Assembly: GCA_025350365.1 (NCBI GenBank) | Contig: JANXXY010000115.1 | Location: forward strand, 1 to 7,163 | Direction: 5' to 3' | Source of the DNA: Bacteroidales bacterium | Lineage (GTDB): Bacteria > Bacteroidota > Bacteroidia > Bacteroidales > JAAUTT01 | DNA: 7,163 nucleotides | Part shown: positions 1 to 6,088 of the stretch, piece by piece | How the letters are laid out: each line of letters begins with the position of its first letter | Numbering within the stretch: position 1 is the first letter of the stretch | The notes under the pieces: generated by a model | Database searches by the model: none | Told to the model about the DNA's origin: nothing | What the model saw: only the letters and a program-made list of their open reading frames with translations | Made by a program: the position numbers and the translations under genes

Positions 1-46
1 TAAAAGGACTTAGGCTTTAATTTTAACCATATTTCAATCTTAAACT

Positions 47-56
47 TACAATTGTA
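47..56. repeat. Short palindrome TACAATTGTA
   Basis: This perfect 10-base palindrome upstream of the ATP-grasp gene fits the TACAnnTGTA core known for BlaI/MecI/CopY-type repressors. No such regulator is in the window and a single 10-base match in AT-rich DNA is weak, so the role is only a possibility. Confidence 0.25.
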
Positions 57-82
57 GCTTAGTAATATCAAAATATTAATAA

Positions 83-114
83 TAAAACATTAACTATATT
101 ACTTTAAAACATTA
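83..114 (+). repeat. Direct repeat TAAAACATTA, 22-base period
   Basis: TAAAACATTA occurs at 83-92 and 105-114, exactly 22 bases (about two helical turns) apart, and the bases after each copy are also similar (ACTA and CTAC). It lies just upstream of the ATP-grasp start codon, where no Bacteroidota -7 consensus could be found. It could bind a regulator on one face of the helix, or be low-complexity chance. Confidence 0.3.
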
Positions 115-135
115 CTACTTAAATTATTGATAAAA

Positions 136-1212
136 ATGGATAAAAAAGTTGGATTGAGTAAAATTAATCTTCTTAAAAATTTTCTGAAAAATTCTGACCG
201 CAAACACTTATTAAAGATATTAAAGGAATGTATTATCCTTGCAGTGGTATATCAATCTTTGCCCAAACAATATTTTGGGAGGTATTTATTCAAAAAAGAA
301 ATTACAAACATTAAGGATTATCTTCCTACTAAAGTTTTGGGTGACATAAAGCACTTTTTTAACGATAAATCGGTTGTTGAAGTATTAGAAAACAAACTAT
401 ATTTTAACTTTTTTTATGGCCAATTTCATCTCGATCTACCTAAAATATTAATGTACAACCATTTAAAAATGTTTGTAATAGGTAGGGTTGCTCGTGAAAT
501 CAATACGCCTGAAGCTTTTTACGATATTTTAATTGAGTTATTAAAAACCAATTCTATTGATTCTATTTTCATAAAAAGCACTTATGGAACTTATGGTGGA
601 GAAAAAATTTATAAAATTTTTGAACATCAGCTTATCAATGAGCGTTCAAAAATAGATTCTTTGTATACTGAAATAATTAAGTCAGGATACCTATTTCAGG
701 AAACCATAAAACAACATCCTGAAATGAATAAACTTAATCCTTCATGCATGAATACCATCAGGATGGATACTTTTATAGACTCCGAAGGAAAAATTGAGGT
801 AATCTCGGCCTTTCTCCGAATGAGTATCAAAAACTCTCATGTTGACAATATTTCTTCGGGAGGATGTTTTGTTTATATAAATATCAAAACCGGGAAACTG
901 CTTGCAGATGGTCATAGGGGTATAAAGCAAGATGCCGGCGAAACAATAATGATACATCCAATAACGAAGGTGAAATTTGAAGGTTTTGTAATTCCATTTT
1001 TTGCAGAGACTCAGGAATTGGTTATTAAAGCTGCCGGTTATATGCCTGGTTTACGTCTAATTGGATGGGATATTGGAATTGGTATTTCCGGCCCGGTGTT
1101 AATTGAGGGAAACTCGGATTACGACCTAACAGGTAATGATATGGCAGCTGGAGGATACTTATCAAATGCTGTTTTTTTAAAGGCATGGAATGAAATTCGC
1201 CCATTACAATAA
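136..1212 (+). CDS. Sugar-transfer-associated ATP-grasp family protein
   Basis: The 358-residue protein looks like a complete ATP-grasp ligase of the family found near polysaccharide and sugar-transfer genes (PF14397 type). Visible motifs in order are a basic, partly hydrophobic N-terminal region (1-60), a nucleotide-binding lysine in IFIK (K147) followed by a glycine-rich loop GTYGG (151-155), the FQE hinge segment (187-189), NTIRMDT (206-212), SSGGCF (240-245), and a C-terminal metal/ATP site GWDIGIG (310-316) plus LIEGNSDYD (322-330), with D312, E324 and N326 as likely ligands. Such enzymes join a carboxylate to an amine or similar nucleophile through an acyl-phosphate; the substrates here are unknown. 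There is no clear signal peptide, so it is probably cytoplasmic. I start at the ATG at 136; an in-frame TTG at 127 adds only three residues. No Shine-Dalgarno is visible. The gene is AT-rich even for this window, as surface-polysaccharide genes often are. Family assignment is fairly sure; substrate is not. Confidence 0.82.
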   Translation: MDKKVGLSKINLLKNFLKNSDRKHLLKILKECIILAVVYQSLPKQYFGRYLFKKEITNIKDYLPTKVLGDIKHFFNDKSVVEVLENKLYFNFFYGQFHLDLPKILMYNHLKMFVIGRVAREINTPEAFYDILIELLKTNSIDSIFIKSTYGTYGGEKIYKIFEHQLINERSKIDSLYTEIIKSGYLFQETIKQHPEMNKLNPSCMNTIRMDTFIDSEGKIEVISAFLRMSIKNSHVDNISSGGCFVYINIKTGKLLADGHRGIKQDAGETIMIHPITKVKFEGFVIPFFAETQELVIKAAGYMPGLRLIGWDIGIGISGPVLIEGNSDYDLTGNDMAAGGYLSNAVFLKAWNEIRPLQ

Positions 1213-1251
1213 TTTTCCTGCAAAATAAAATCATTCTTAAAAAACAAAAAT

Positions 1252-2247
1252 ATGATTGACCTCTCTACAACTTATATGGGTTTCAAATTAAAGAACCCAA
1301 TTATTGCAGGAAGTTCGGGACTTACCGATTCGGTTGACAAAATTACAGAACTTGAAAAACACGGAGCTTCAGCCGTTGTTCTTCGTTCGATTTTCGAAGA
1401 AGAGATTCTTCTGGAAATGAATGCTAAACTGAAACAAATGAGTTCAAATGGCTTTGTATATCCCGAAACAGTAAACGACTATGATTATTACGAAGATATT
1501 GAAGAGGGAACAACTTACAAATATCTAAAGTTAATTCGTGAGGTTAAATCGACTGTACGGATGCCAGTTTTTGCAAGCATTAATTGTGTTAGCTCAACAA
1601 ACTGGACGTATTTTTCAAAACAAATTGAGGATGCAGGCGCTGATGCTATAGAACTTAATTTATTTATTCTTCCAACCGATTTTAAACATTCAAGTACTGA
1701 AAATGAGAAAGTTTACTTTGATATTGTTGCAGAAGTTCAAAAGCAGATATCGATTCCCGTTTCGGTAAAAATCAGTTATTATTTTTCAAATCTGGGAAAA
1801 TTAATTCAGGATATTTCCAAATCAGGAGCCAAAGGCATTGTGTTATTTAACAGGTATTATAGTCCGGATATAGATATTGAAAAAATGGAAATTAATTCCG
1901 GATTTGTATTAAGCAATCCCTCGGATATGTCAATATCACTTCGGTGGATTGCCATTATGACGGGCAGGGTAAACTGCGATTTGATAGCTTCAACGGGGGT
2001 CCACCATGGTAAAGATGTGATTAAACAATTGCTTGCCGGTGCGAAAGCGGTTCAGATAGCATCGACACTTTATACAAATGGTCCGCAACAAATAGGAGTG
2101 ATGCTGGAAGAGTTGAAAATCTGGATGGGCTCTAAAAAATTTGAATCGATAAATGATTTTAGGGGCAAATTATCTCAAAAAAACACCAATAACCCCGCAG
2201 CTTACGAAAGAATTCAATTTATGAAATATTTCAGAGGATATAAATAA
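1252..2247 (+). CDS. Dihydroorotate dehydrogenase-like flavoprotein, non-canonical active site
   Basis: This 331-residue protein has the beta/alpha-barrel pattern of the PyrD family along its full length. It begins with the typical LSTTYMGFKLKNPIIAGSSG segment (residues 4-23; N15-P16). FMN/substrate-site equivalents follow: N111 in SINC, N136 in ELN, K173 in SVKIS, N200 in LFNR, and the phosphate-binding region STGVHHGKD (247-255) with LLAGAKAVQIAS (260-271). In true class 1 enzymes the catalytic loop reads NLSCPN, the Cys being the base; here the same place reads NLFILPTD (136-143), with no Cys or Ser. The usual GG of the phosphate loop is HH (251-252). It probably binds FMN, but dihydroorotate oxidation is doubtful; databases commonly call such proteins DHOD-like. 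It starts 39 bases after the ATP-grasp gene on the same strand and may be co-transcribed, though no promoter or Shine-Dalgarno is obvious in the gap. Confidence 0.85.
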   Translation: MIDLSTTYMGFKLKNPIIAGSSGLTDSVDKITELEKHGASAVVLRSIFEEEILLEMNAKLKQMSSNGFVYPETVNDYDYYEDIEEGTTYKYLKLIREVKSTVRMPVFASINCVSSTNWTYFSKQIEDAGADAIELNLFILPTDFKHSSTENEKVYFDIVAEVQKQISIPVSVKISYYFSNLGKLIQDISKSGAKGIVLFNRYYSPDIDIEKMEINSGFVLSNPSDMSISLRWIAIMTGRVNCDLIASTGVHHGKDVIKQLLAGAKAVQIASTLYTNGPQQIGVMLEELKIWMGSKKFESINDFRGKLSQKNTNNPAAYERIQFMKYFRGYK

Positions 2248-2442
2248 ACACTTCGGTGAATTTTCAACAATATTCTTAAAATGAAATACTTAGATATATA
2301 TTAAAATATTTCTTTATTTCTTTGTATTTCAACGTATTACATTTTGTAAAAATGCAGAAGTTAAAAAATTACCGAAATATTGTATATAAGACTTGAATAT
2401 ATCGGAGTTTTCAAACCTGATTCTTGAATCCCAAATATTGAA
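2248..2442. other. Convergent intergenic region, no gene seen
   Basis: This AT-rich stretch separates the ends of two convergent genes. I find no credible small gene and no promoter consensus. A three-base-pair stem with a TTCG loop lies at 2249-2258, just past the stop of the DHOD-like gene, but it is too short to call a terminator. Distant 8-base inverted matches (ACAATATT and AATATTGT) are within chance expectation for DNA of this composition. Confidence 0.5.
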
Positions 2443-3024
2443 TTATATTAAATCACACGCTTCCATAGGCATCCAGTGGTTGTCCTTACCATCCCACTTT
2501 ATGTTGCAGCCGATAGGATTGGTTATCGGCAACGTTATATTTTTCCCGGCAGTAAGTTCAACCAGAGCCTTGTCTAAATTGTTAACCGTAACTTTATCTG
2601 TATCCCTTGGACTATCTACATTTCGACCTGTATACACCAATTCGCGCTTTTCATTGAATACATAAAAATGTGGGGTGCGAAGAGCTCCGTAAACTTTAGC
2701 AATTTCCTGCTTTGAATCCCTAAGATAAACCCACGGGAACTTAAACTTCTTCATTCGCGAAACCATATGGTCATAATCGTCTTCTTCATAGGTCGACTCG
2801 CTGTTTGAGTTAATGGCTACAAATTTCACCCCGGCAGAAGCATGTTTTTCGGCAGTACATCGTGTAATTTCATCCGAACCAACCACATAAGGACAATGGT
2901 TGCAAGAAAAAAATACCACCAGATATTTATACTGATCAAAATCTTTTAACGAATATTTTTTTCCGTCGGTTGCCAACAACGAAAAATCGGGTGCTTTTTT
3001 TCCTAATTCTAATGTGTAAACCAT
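2443..3024 (-). CDS. Thioredoxin-fold redoxin (AhpC/TSA-like) with CNHC motif
   Basis: The 193-residue protein starts with the redoxin signature (GKKAPDFSLLATDGKKYSL, 8-26) and has strand LVVFFS leading into CNHCPYV, with C41 and C44 as the presumed redox pair. The cis-proline is in RTPHFYVFN (P118). The C-terminal part carries the TNPIGCNIKW segment (168-177; C173) often seen in this subfamily of thioredoxin family proteins. It is likely a thiol-disulfide oxidoreductase or peroxiredoxin-like protein; the partner is unknown. No signal peptide or lipobox is present, so a cytoplasmic location is inferred. I choose the ATG at 3024-3022 over an in-frame TTG at 3033 because the ATG fits the family N-terminus (MVYTLELGKKAPDF). 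No Shine-Dalgarno is seen. Its 5' leader faces the barrel-protein gene across a structured divergent region. Extra cysteines are C56 and C190. Confidence 0.88.
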   Translation of the reverse strand: MVYTLELGKKAPDFSLLATDGKKYSLKDFDQYKYLVVFFSCNHCPYVVGSDEITRCTAEKHASAGVKFVAINSNSESTYEEDDYDHMVSRMKKFKFPWVYLRDSKQEIAKVYGALRTPHFYVFNEKRELVYTGRNVDSPRDTDKVTVNNLDKALVELTAGKNITLPITNPIGCNIKWDGKDNHWMPMEACDLI

Positions 3025-3047
3025 AATTGTCAATTGTTTAGGTGAAT

Positions 3048-3142
3048 TTTTATGCTTTCATTTTAAACAAGTGAGGAAAAAAGTTGTTCATTGGGTTTTA
3101 TGCAAATTGTTAAAAAAAACTTATGCCTATCAATTTTTATGC
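3048..3142 (-). repeat. Octamer GCATAAAA repeated in presumed redoxin 5' leader
   Basis: Read on the minus strand, GCATAAAA occurs exactly at 3055-3048, 3103-3096 and 3142-3135, and a six-base variant (GCATAA then GT) at 3126-3119. The copies fall between a possible minus-strand start of transcription near 3147 and the redoxin start codon. The rightmost copy is part of a perfect 6-1-6 inverted repeat TTTATG-C-CATAAA (3136-3148). The role is unknown; a protein or RNA-binding site is possible, and chance in AT-rich DNA cannot be excluded. Confidence 0.35.
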
Positions 3143-3152
3143 CATAAATTTA

Positions 3153-3160
3153 CAAATCTA
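3153..3160 (-). promoter_or_regulatory. Possible Bacteroidota -7 element for the redoxin gene
   Basis: The minus-strand sequence TAGATTTG matches the TAnnTTTG consensus exactly. No TTG lies at the normal 17-23 base spacing upstream; the nearest is 27 bases away. In the place of the -33 element is the inverted repeat at 3174-3200. If the box is used, transcription would begin near 3147 and leave a leader of about 120 bases. Confidence 0.35.
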
Positions 3161-3173
3161 ATCTTTATTTTAT

Positions 3174-3200
3174 ATGTAATTATATTACAAGTAATTACAT
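3174..3200. promoter_or_regulatory. Inverted repeat, candidate regulator site (minus-side)
   Basis: The arms ATGTAATTA (3174-3182) and TAATTACAT (3192-3200) are perfect 9-base complements around a 9-base spacer. Nested inside is a shorter palindrome TGTAAT-TAT-ATTACA (3175-3189), and TTAC-AA-GTAA spans 3185-3194. The centre at about 3187 lies roughly 40 bases upstream of the transcription start predicted from the minus-strand -7 box, a place typical for activators that replace a poor -33 element. Which protein would bind is unknown. Confidence 0.4.
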
Positions 3201-3236
3201 GATTTATAAAAAATAATTTAATAAAATTCTATTCAA

Positions 3237-3259
3237 AATTGTAGAAATATTCTACAATT
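3237..3259. promoter_or_regulatory. Perfect 10-bp inverted repeat, candidate operator
   Basis: AATTGTAGAA (3237-3246) and TTCTACAATT (3250-3259) are exact complements with a three-base spacer ATA. The repeat covers the TTG of the -33 element and nearly the whole promoter spacer, ending two bases before the -7 box. A protein bound here would block the promoter, so a repressor operator is the simplest reading. With no T-run after it and its position at a promoter, a terminator is unlikely. Confidence 0.5.
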
Positions 3260-3269
3260 ACTATTTTTG
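3239..3269 (+). promoter_or_regulatory. Bacteroidota sigma-ABfr-type promoter for the barrel-protein gene
   Basis: The -33 element TTG (3239-3241) and the -7 element TATTTTTG (3262-3269, full match to TAnnTTTG) are separated by 20 bases, within the usual range for primary-sigma promoters in this phylum. Transcription would begin near 3276, upstream of both candidate start codons of the following gene. The -33 box lies within the inverted repeat at 3237-3259. Confidence 0.6.
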
Positions 3270-3384
3270 CTATCGTAAGAAGCCTTTCAAAATGCTATTG
3301 TTATCATGCTACAATTGCATATTTTATAGTAGTATAAAGGACAATAGCAAATATTTTTTGAGTTTTACCAAAAATAGTCAAGTA

Positions 3385-4653
3385 ATGAATTTTTTTTCCA
3401 AATTATTATTATTCATATATTGTTTTATAATGCCGGCCAATGCCTTATTCGCAATAGATCCCGATGTTCCATGCACTAAACCAGATTCATTACAAAAAGA
3501 TGCTCTCCGGGTTTTTATCGATTGTTCTTTTTGTCAGTTTGGCTACCTTATGGAAAATATTCCCTTCGTAAACTATGTACGGGAGGTGGCTGAAGCTGAT
3601 GTGTATATAAATATTTCATCGCAAAAGAATGGTACAGGCGGACCAACCTATACTATTTTTATAAATGGACAAAAGAGGTTCTCAAATATGAGTGATACCT
3701 TGATTTGCCAACAAACTCCTTACCTTACTAATGATGAATCGCGAATAGATTTTGTAAATACGTTAAAAATAGGTTTAATGAGGTATGTTGCTAAAACACC
3801 TCTGGTTAAATCTGTATTCATCGATTACGCTTTTAAGGGTCAAAAAAGTAATGTTCAGGACAAATGGAAAAGCTGGGTTTTCTCTGTTAGCGCAAACGGA
3901 TCTCTGCATAACGAAGCAACATATAAATCGCAATCGTTGTCAACCGCCATCAATGCAAATAAAACAACGCGCGATTATAAATTCCGGCTTTGGGCAAGTA
4001 CTTATTCCAATAACAGTAAATATAAGGCCGACAGCGGATACACGTCGGTTACAAACCGTAGCTTTGAAATTGGAAACAGATATGTAAAAAGCTTAAATGA
4101 TCACTGGTCAGTAGGAGAGATTGTTAATTACTCATCAAATACGTATTACAATATAAAGACTGCGTATTCAGTTTTTCCTGCCATTGAATACGACTATTTT
4201 CCTTATTCAGACTATAATCGTCGTCAATTGCGGTTATTGTATAAGGTTGGATATGTTCATCACAACTACATTGATACAACAATTTACAACAAAATAGAAT
4301 CAGATATTTACATGCATTCGTTGGCCGCTACTTTTCAAATGATTGAAAAATGGGGATCTGCGACCACATCCTTAACGACAAGCAATTATCTTACTGATTT
4401 TGAAAAAAACAATCTATCGCTATGGGCATCAGTTGGAGTGCGGGTTTTTAAGGGTCTTTCGGTTTATTTATCAGGTAGTTCTTCGTTGATACATGATCAG
4501 GTTTATCTGGCTAAAGGAATTGTAACCAGTAATGATGTCATACTTCGTCAACGTCAATTACAAACCCAATATGTGTATGCGATGAATTTTGGCATTTCTT
4601 ATACTTTTGGTTCAATGATTAATAACATAATTAATCCCCGATTTGGAGATTAA
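3385..4653 (+). CDS. Exported outer-membrane beta-barrel protein of unknown function
   Basis: From the ATG at 3385 the product has 422 residues and opens with a good signal peptide (MNFFSKLLLF, hydrophobic to about residue 22, probable cleavage after ANA at 20 or LFA at 23). An earlier in-frame ATG at 3292 would add 31 residues that bury this signal peptide, so I prefer 3385. Residues 40-150 form a conserved-looking domain: LRVFIDCSFC (C47, C50), FVNYVREVAEADVYI (61-75), the glycine-rich TGGPTYTIFINGQKRF (84-99), and an SRIDFVNTLKIGLMRYVA helix (119-136). I recall this pattern from unnamed Bacteroidota proteins. Residues 163-412 show alternating aromatic/polar strands typical of an outer-membrane barrel, ending in NFGISYTFGSMINNIINPRF. 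Function is unknown; surface binding, transport or assembly are all open. It has its own promoter, probably repressor-controlled, and is divergent from the redoxin gene. Confidence 0.75.
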   Translation: MNFFSKLLLFIYCFIMPANALFAIDPDVPCTKPDSLQKDALRVFIDCSFCQFGYLMENIPFVNYVREVAEADVYINISSQKNGTGGPTYTIFINGQKRFSNMSDTLICQQTPYLTNDESRIDFVNTLKIGLMRYVAKTPLVKSVFIDYAFKGQKSNVQDKWKSWVFSVSANGSLHNEATYKSQSLSTAINANKTTRDYKFRLWASTYSNNSKYKADSGYTSVTNRSFEIGNRYVKSLNDHWSVGEIVNYSSNTYYNIKTAYSVFPAIEYDYFPYSDYNRRQLRLLYKVGYVHHNYIDTTIYNKIESDIYMHSLAATFQMIEKWGSATTSLTTSNYLTDFEKNNLSLWASVGVRVFKGLSVYLSGSSSLIHDQVYLAKGIVTSNDVILRQRQLQTQYVYAMNFGISYTFGSMINNIINPRFGD

Positions 4654-4674
4654 GCGAATAGAAAATTCATATTA

Positions 4675-6039
4675 TTAATCTTTGATGATTCGAACGCCCG
4701 GATGATTCTTCAGATAATTTTTAATAATTTGCTGAACCTCCCTGTTATCGGGATAGGATTTGATACAATCCGACAGATTTTCAGTATTTGAGATTGGGTC
4801 CTCCGTTCCAACGTATCCAAATCCCAGATATTTGCCATTTCTGATTCGAACAACCGTAAGTTCTGCTGAATGACGTCCTCCATCAATAATCCAGAAGTTT
4901 TCGGAATCAAATTCAAAAAGGTGGATTACTTGTTGTGCCCGGATATTATAATCATCTGCACTTTCTTCACCCTTACATGCCCCGAAACATTCGCGAATCT
5001 GGTAATGAAAACAACCTTCGGAACTATTATATAATCCGCTCAGTTTTTGGCAAAGCTTATATTTTCCAACCAATAAGGAAAGATATTGTTTGGCTTCTTC
5101 CGAATTATTAAACGACACAATCGGCAGGTCATCGTTACCTGAATTCTGGCCTACCTGAAAACGCACATACCCGTTTCCGTCAATGTAGGTGTAAATTCCA
5201 AAATGATGCATTGTTCGGCGCTGGGTTCTGTTATATAGTGGTTTATGTTTCTTAATATCAAACGATTCTTTAAGTAGAGCTACCAACTCACTGCCTGTTA
5301 AATCATAACCAATATCGGTAATATGAGAACGCATCTCCAATGCTTTTTTGGTAGAAGTATTGTTGAAATGTGAATTCACACGATCGCGAATATCGTTGCT
5401 TTTGCCAATGTATATTATATCTCCTTTTTCGTTAAGAAATTGATAAACCCCGGTTTCATGAGGCAGTTTACTAATTATGGATGTGTCGAGGTTGGGATGC
5501 AGGTTCTTTTTCATTAAAGCTGTGGACGACCCTTTCAGGTCCTCGCCGTTAGCAGAAAGAAGAATTTCGAAAAGCTTTACTGTGGCAAGCGCATCACCGG
5601 TGGCTCTGTGTCGGTCATTTACCCGAATACCAAGATCGTCGCAGAGATTTCCCAAACTATAGGAGCGTTTTCCGGGAATAAGCTTTCGGCTCATTTTCAC
5701 TGTACAAAGAATATCGCGAATGTAATCGTAGCCTAACCTTGAAAATTCCTCGCGAACAAAATGGTAGTCGAAATTAACATTGTGAGCCACAAAAATACAG
5801 TTTTCGGTAATCTCAACAATTCGTTTGGCAACCTCGAAAAACCTTGGTGCATCGGCCACCATTTCGTTGGTTATCCCGGTAAGGTTAGTAATAAAGTAAG
5901 GTATATTCCTCTCCGGATTTATTAGCGTGGCAAACTCTTCCACAACCCTACTGCCATCGTGTATATATACGGCAATTTCGGTTATTTTTTCGTGCTTATG
6001 ACTTCCTCCGGTTGTCTCTATGTCGATAATGGCATACAT
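4675..6039 (-). CDS. DEDDh exonuclease fused to GIY-YIG (UvrC/Cho-like) nuclease
   Basis: This 454-residue protein joins two nuclease modules. Residues 1-165 are a DnaQ/epsilon-type 3'-5' exonuclease with motif DIE (D6, E8), HNVNFD (H86-D91) and HRATGD (H144, D149), the complete DEDDh set. Residues 190-272 are a GIY-YIG domain: GVYQF (197-201), IYIGK (209-213), R220, and LLKES with E258 as metal ligand, ending KPLYN. C330, C343, C351 and C355 (spacing 12-7-3, in a segment reading CFHYQIRECFGAC) resemble the four-cysteine motif of UvrC, which in UvrC binds an iron-sulfur cluster. The UvrC RNase H and helix-hairpin-helix parts are absent, so the protein could make only one incision, as Cho does. 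Automated annotation often calls such proteins DNA polymerase III epsilon; a repair role is more likely. It begins 49 bases after the serine hydrolase stop and ends convergent to the barrel gene. Confidence 0.9.
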   Translation of the reverse strand: MYAIIDIETTGGSHKHEKITEIAVYIHDGSRVVEEFATLINPERNIPYFITNLTGITNEMVADAPRFFEVAKRIVEITENCIFVAHNVNFDYHFVREEFSRLGYDYIRDILCTVKMSRKLIPGKRSYSLGNLCDDLGIRVNDRHRATGDALATVKLFEILLSANGEDLKGSSTALMKKNLHPNLDTSIISKLPHETGVYQFLNEKGDIIYIGKSNDIRDRVNSHFNNTSTKKALEMRSHITDIGYDLTGSELVALLKESFDIKKHKPLYNRTQRRTMHHFGIYTYIDGNGYVRFQVGQNSGNDDLPIVSFNNSEEAKQYLSLLVGKYKLCQKLSGLYNSSEGCFHYQIRECFGACKGEESADDYNIRAQQVIHLFEFDSENFWIIDGGRHSAELTVVRIRNGKYLGFGYVGTEDPISNTENLSDCIKSYPDNREVQQIIKNYLKNHPGVRIIKD

Positions 6040-6088
6040 GGTGGTAAAATTATTAAAAATCCAAAAGGAGACAAGTTAAAATGTGAAA

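Larger units (their letters stand above)
3025..3384. other. Divergent intergenic control region with palindromes and promoters
   Basis: This 360-base non-coding stretch lies between the start of the minus-strand redoxin and the preferred start of the plus-strand barrel protein. It is very AT-rich and holds, from left to right: an 11-base inverted repeat AATTG-T-CAATT directly upstream of the redoxin ATG (3025-3035), three copies of TTTTATGC (3048, 3096, 3135), a possible minus-strand -7 box (3153-3160), an inverted repeat (3174-3200), and a plus-strand promoter overlapped by another inverted repeat (3237-3269). Bases 3292-3384 are open in the frame of the barrel gene but encode no recognisable domain, so I treat them as leader. 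Confidence 0.6.

Noticed and set aside
1..126. A partial gene ending at the left edge
   Set aside because: Too short and AT-rich to identify; the first bases read TAA in one frame, but this cannot be told from chance.
742..1234. Two minus-strand open frames over the ATP-grasp gene
   Set aside because: They lie opposite the conserved C-terminal ATP-grasp motifs and have no family resemblance.
2249..2258. CAC-TTCG-GTG hairpin just after the DHOD-like stop codon, as a terminator
   Set aside because: The stem is only three base pairs and the bases after it (AATTTTC) form only a short T-run.
2393..2665. Plus-strand open frame of about 90 codons
   Set aside because: It overlaps the redoxin gene in antisense, opens with a non-ATG codon, and shows no domain; the minus-strand frame has clear family motifs.
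3237..3259. Reading the 10-bp inverted repeat as an intrinsic terminator
   Set aside because: No gene ends just upstream of it on either strand, it is AT-rich, and it overlaps a full promoter consensus.
3785..4087. Plus-strand open frame of 100 codons inside the barrel gene
   Set aside because: It is an out-of-frame shadow with no recognisable features, lying fully inside a gene with strand-patterned protein sequence.
4710..4916. Minus-strand open frame in another frame within the nuclease gene
   Set aside because: It is nested in the C-terminal part of the fusion protein, which reads through without interruption; no sign of a frameshift.
5477..5662. Plus-strand open frame opposite the nuclease gene
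   Set aside because: It is Arg/Ser-rich antisense of the exonuclease domain with no start signal or motif.
6040..6088. TTG, 19-base spacer and TAATTTTA on the minus strand as a promoter for the nuclease gene
   Set aside because: The -7 box has a mismatch at the important final G and the transcription start would fall at or within the start codon.
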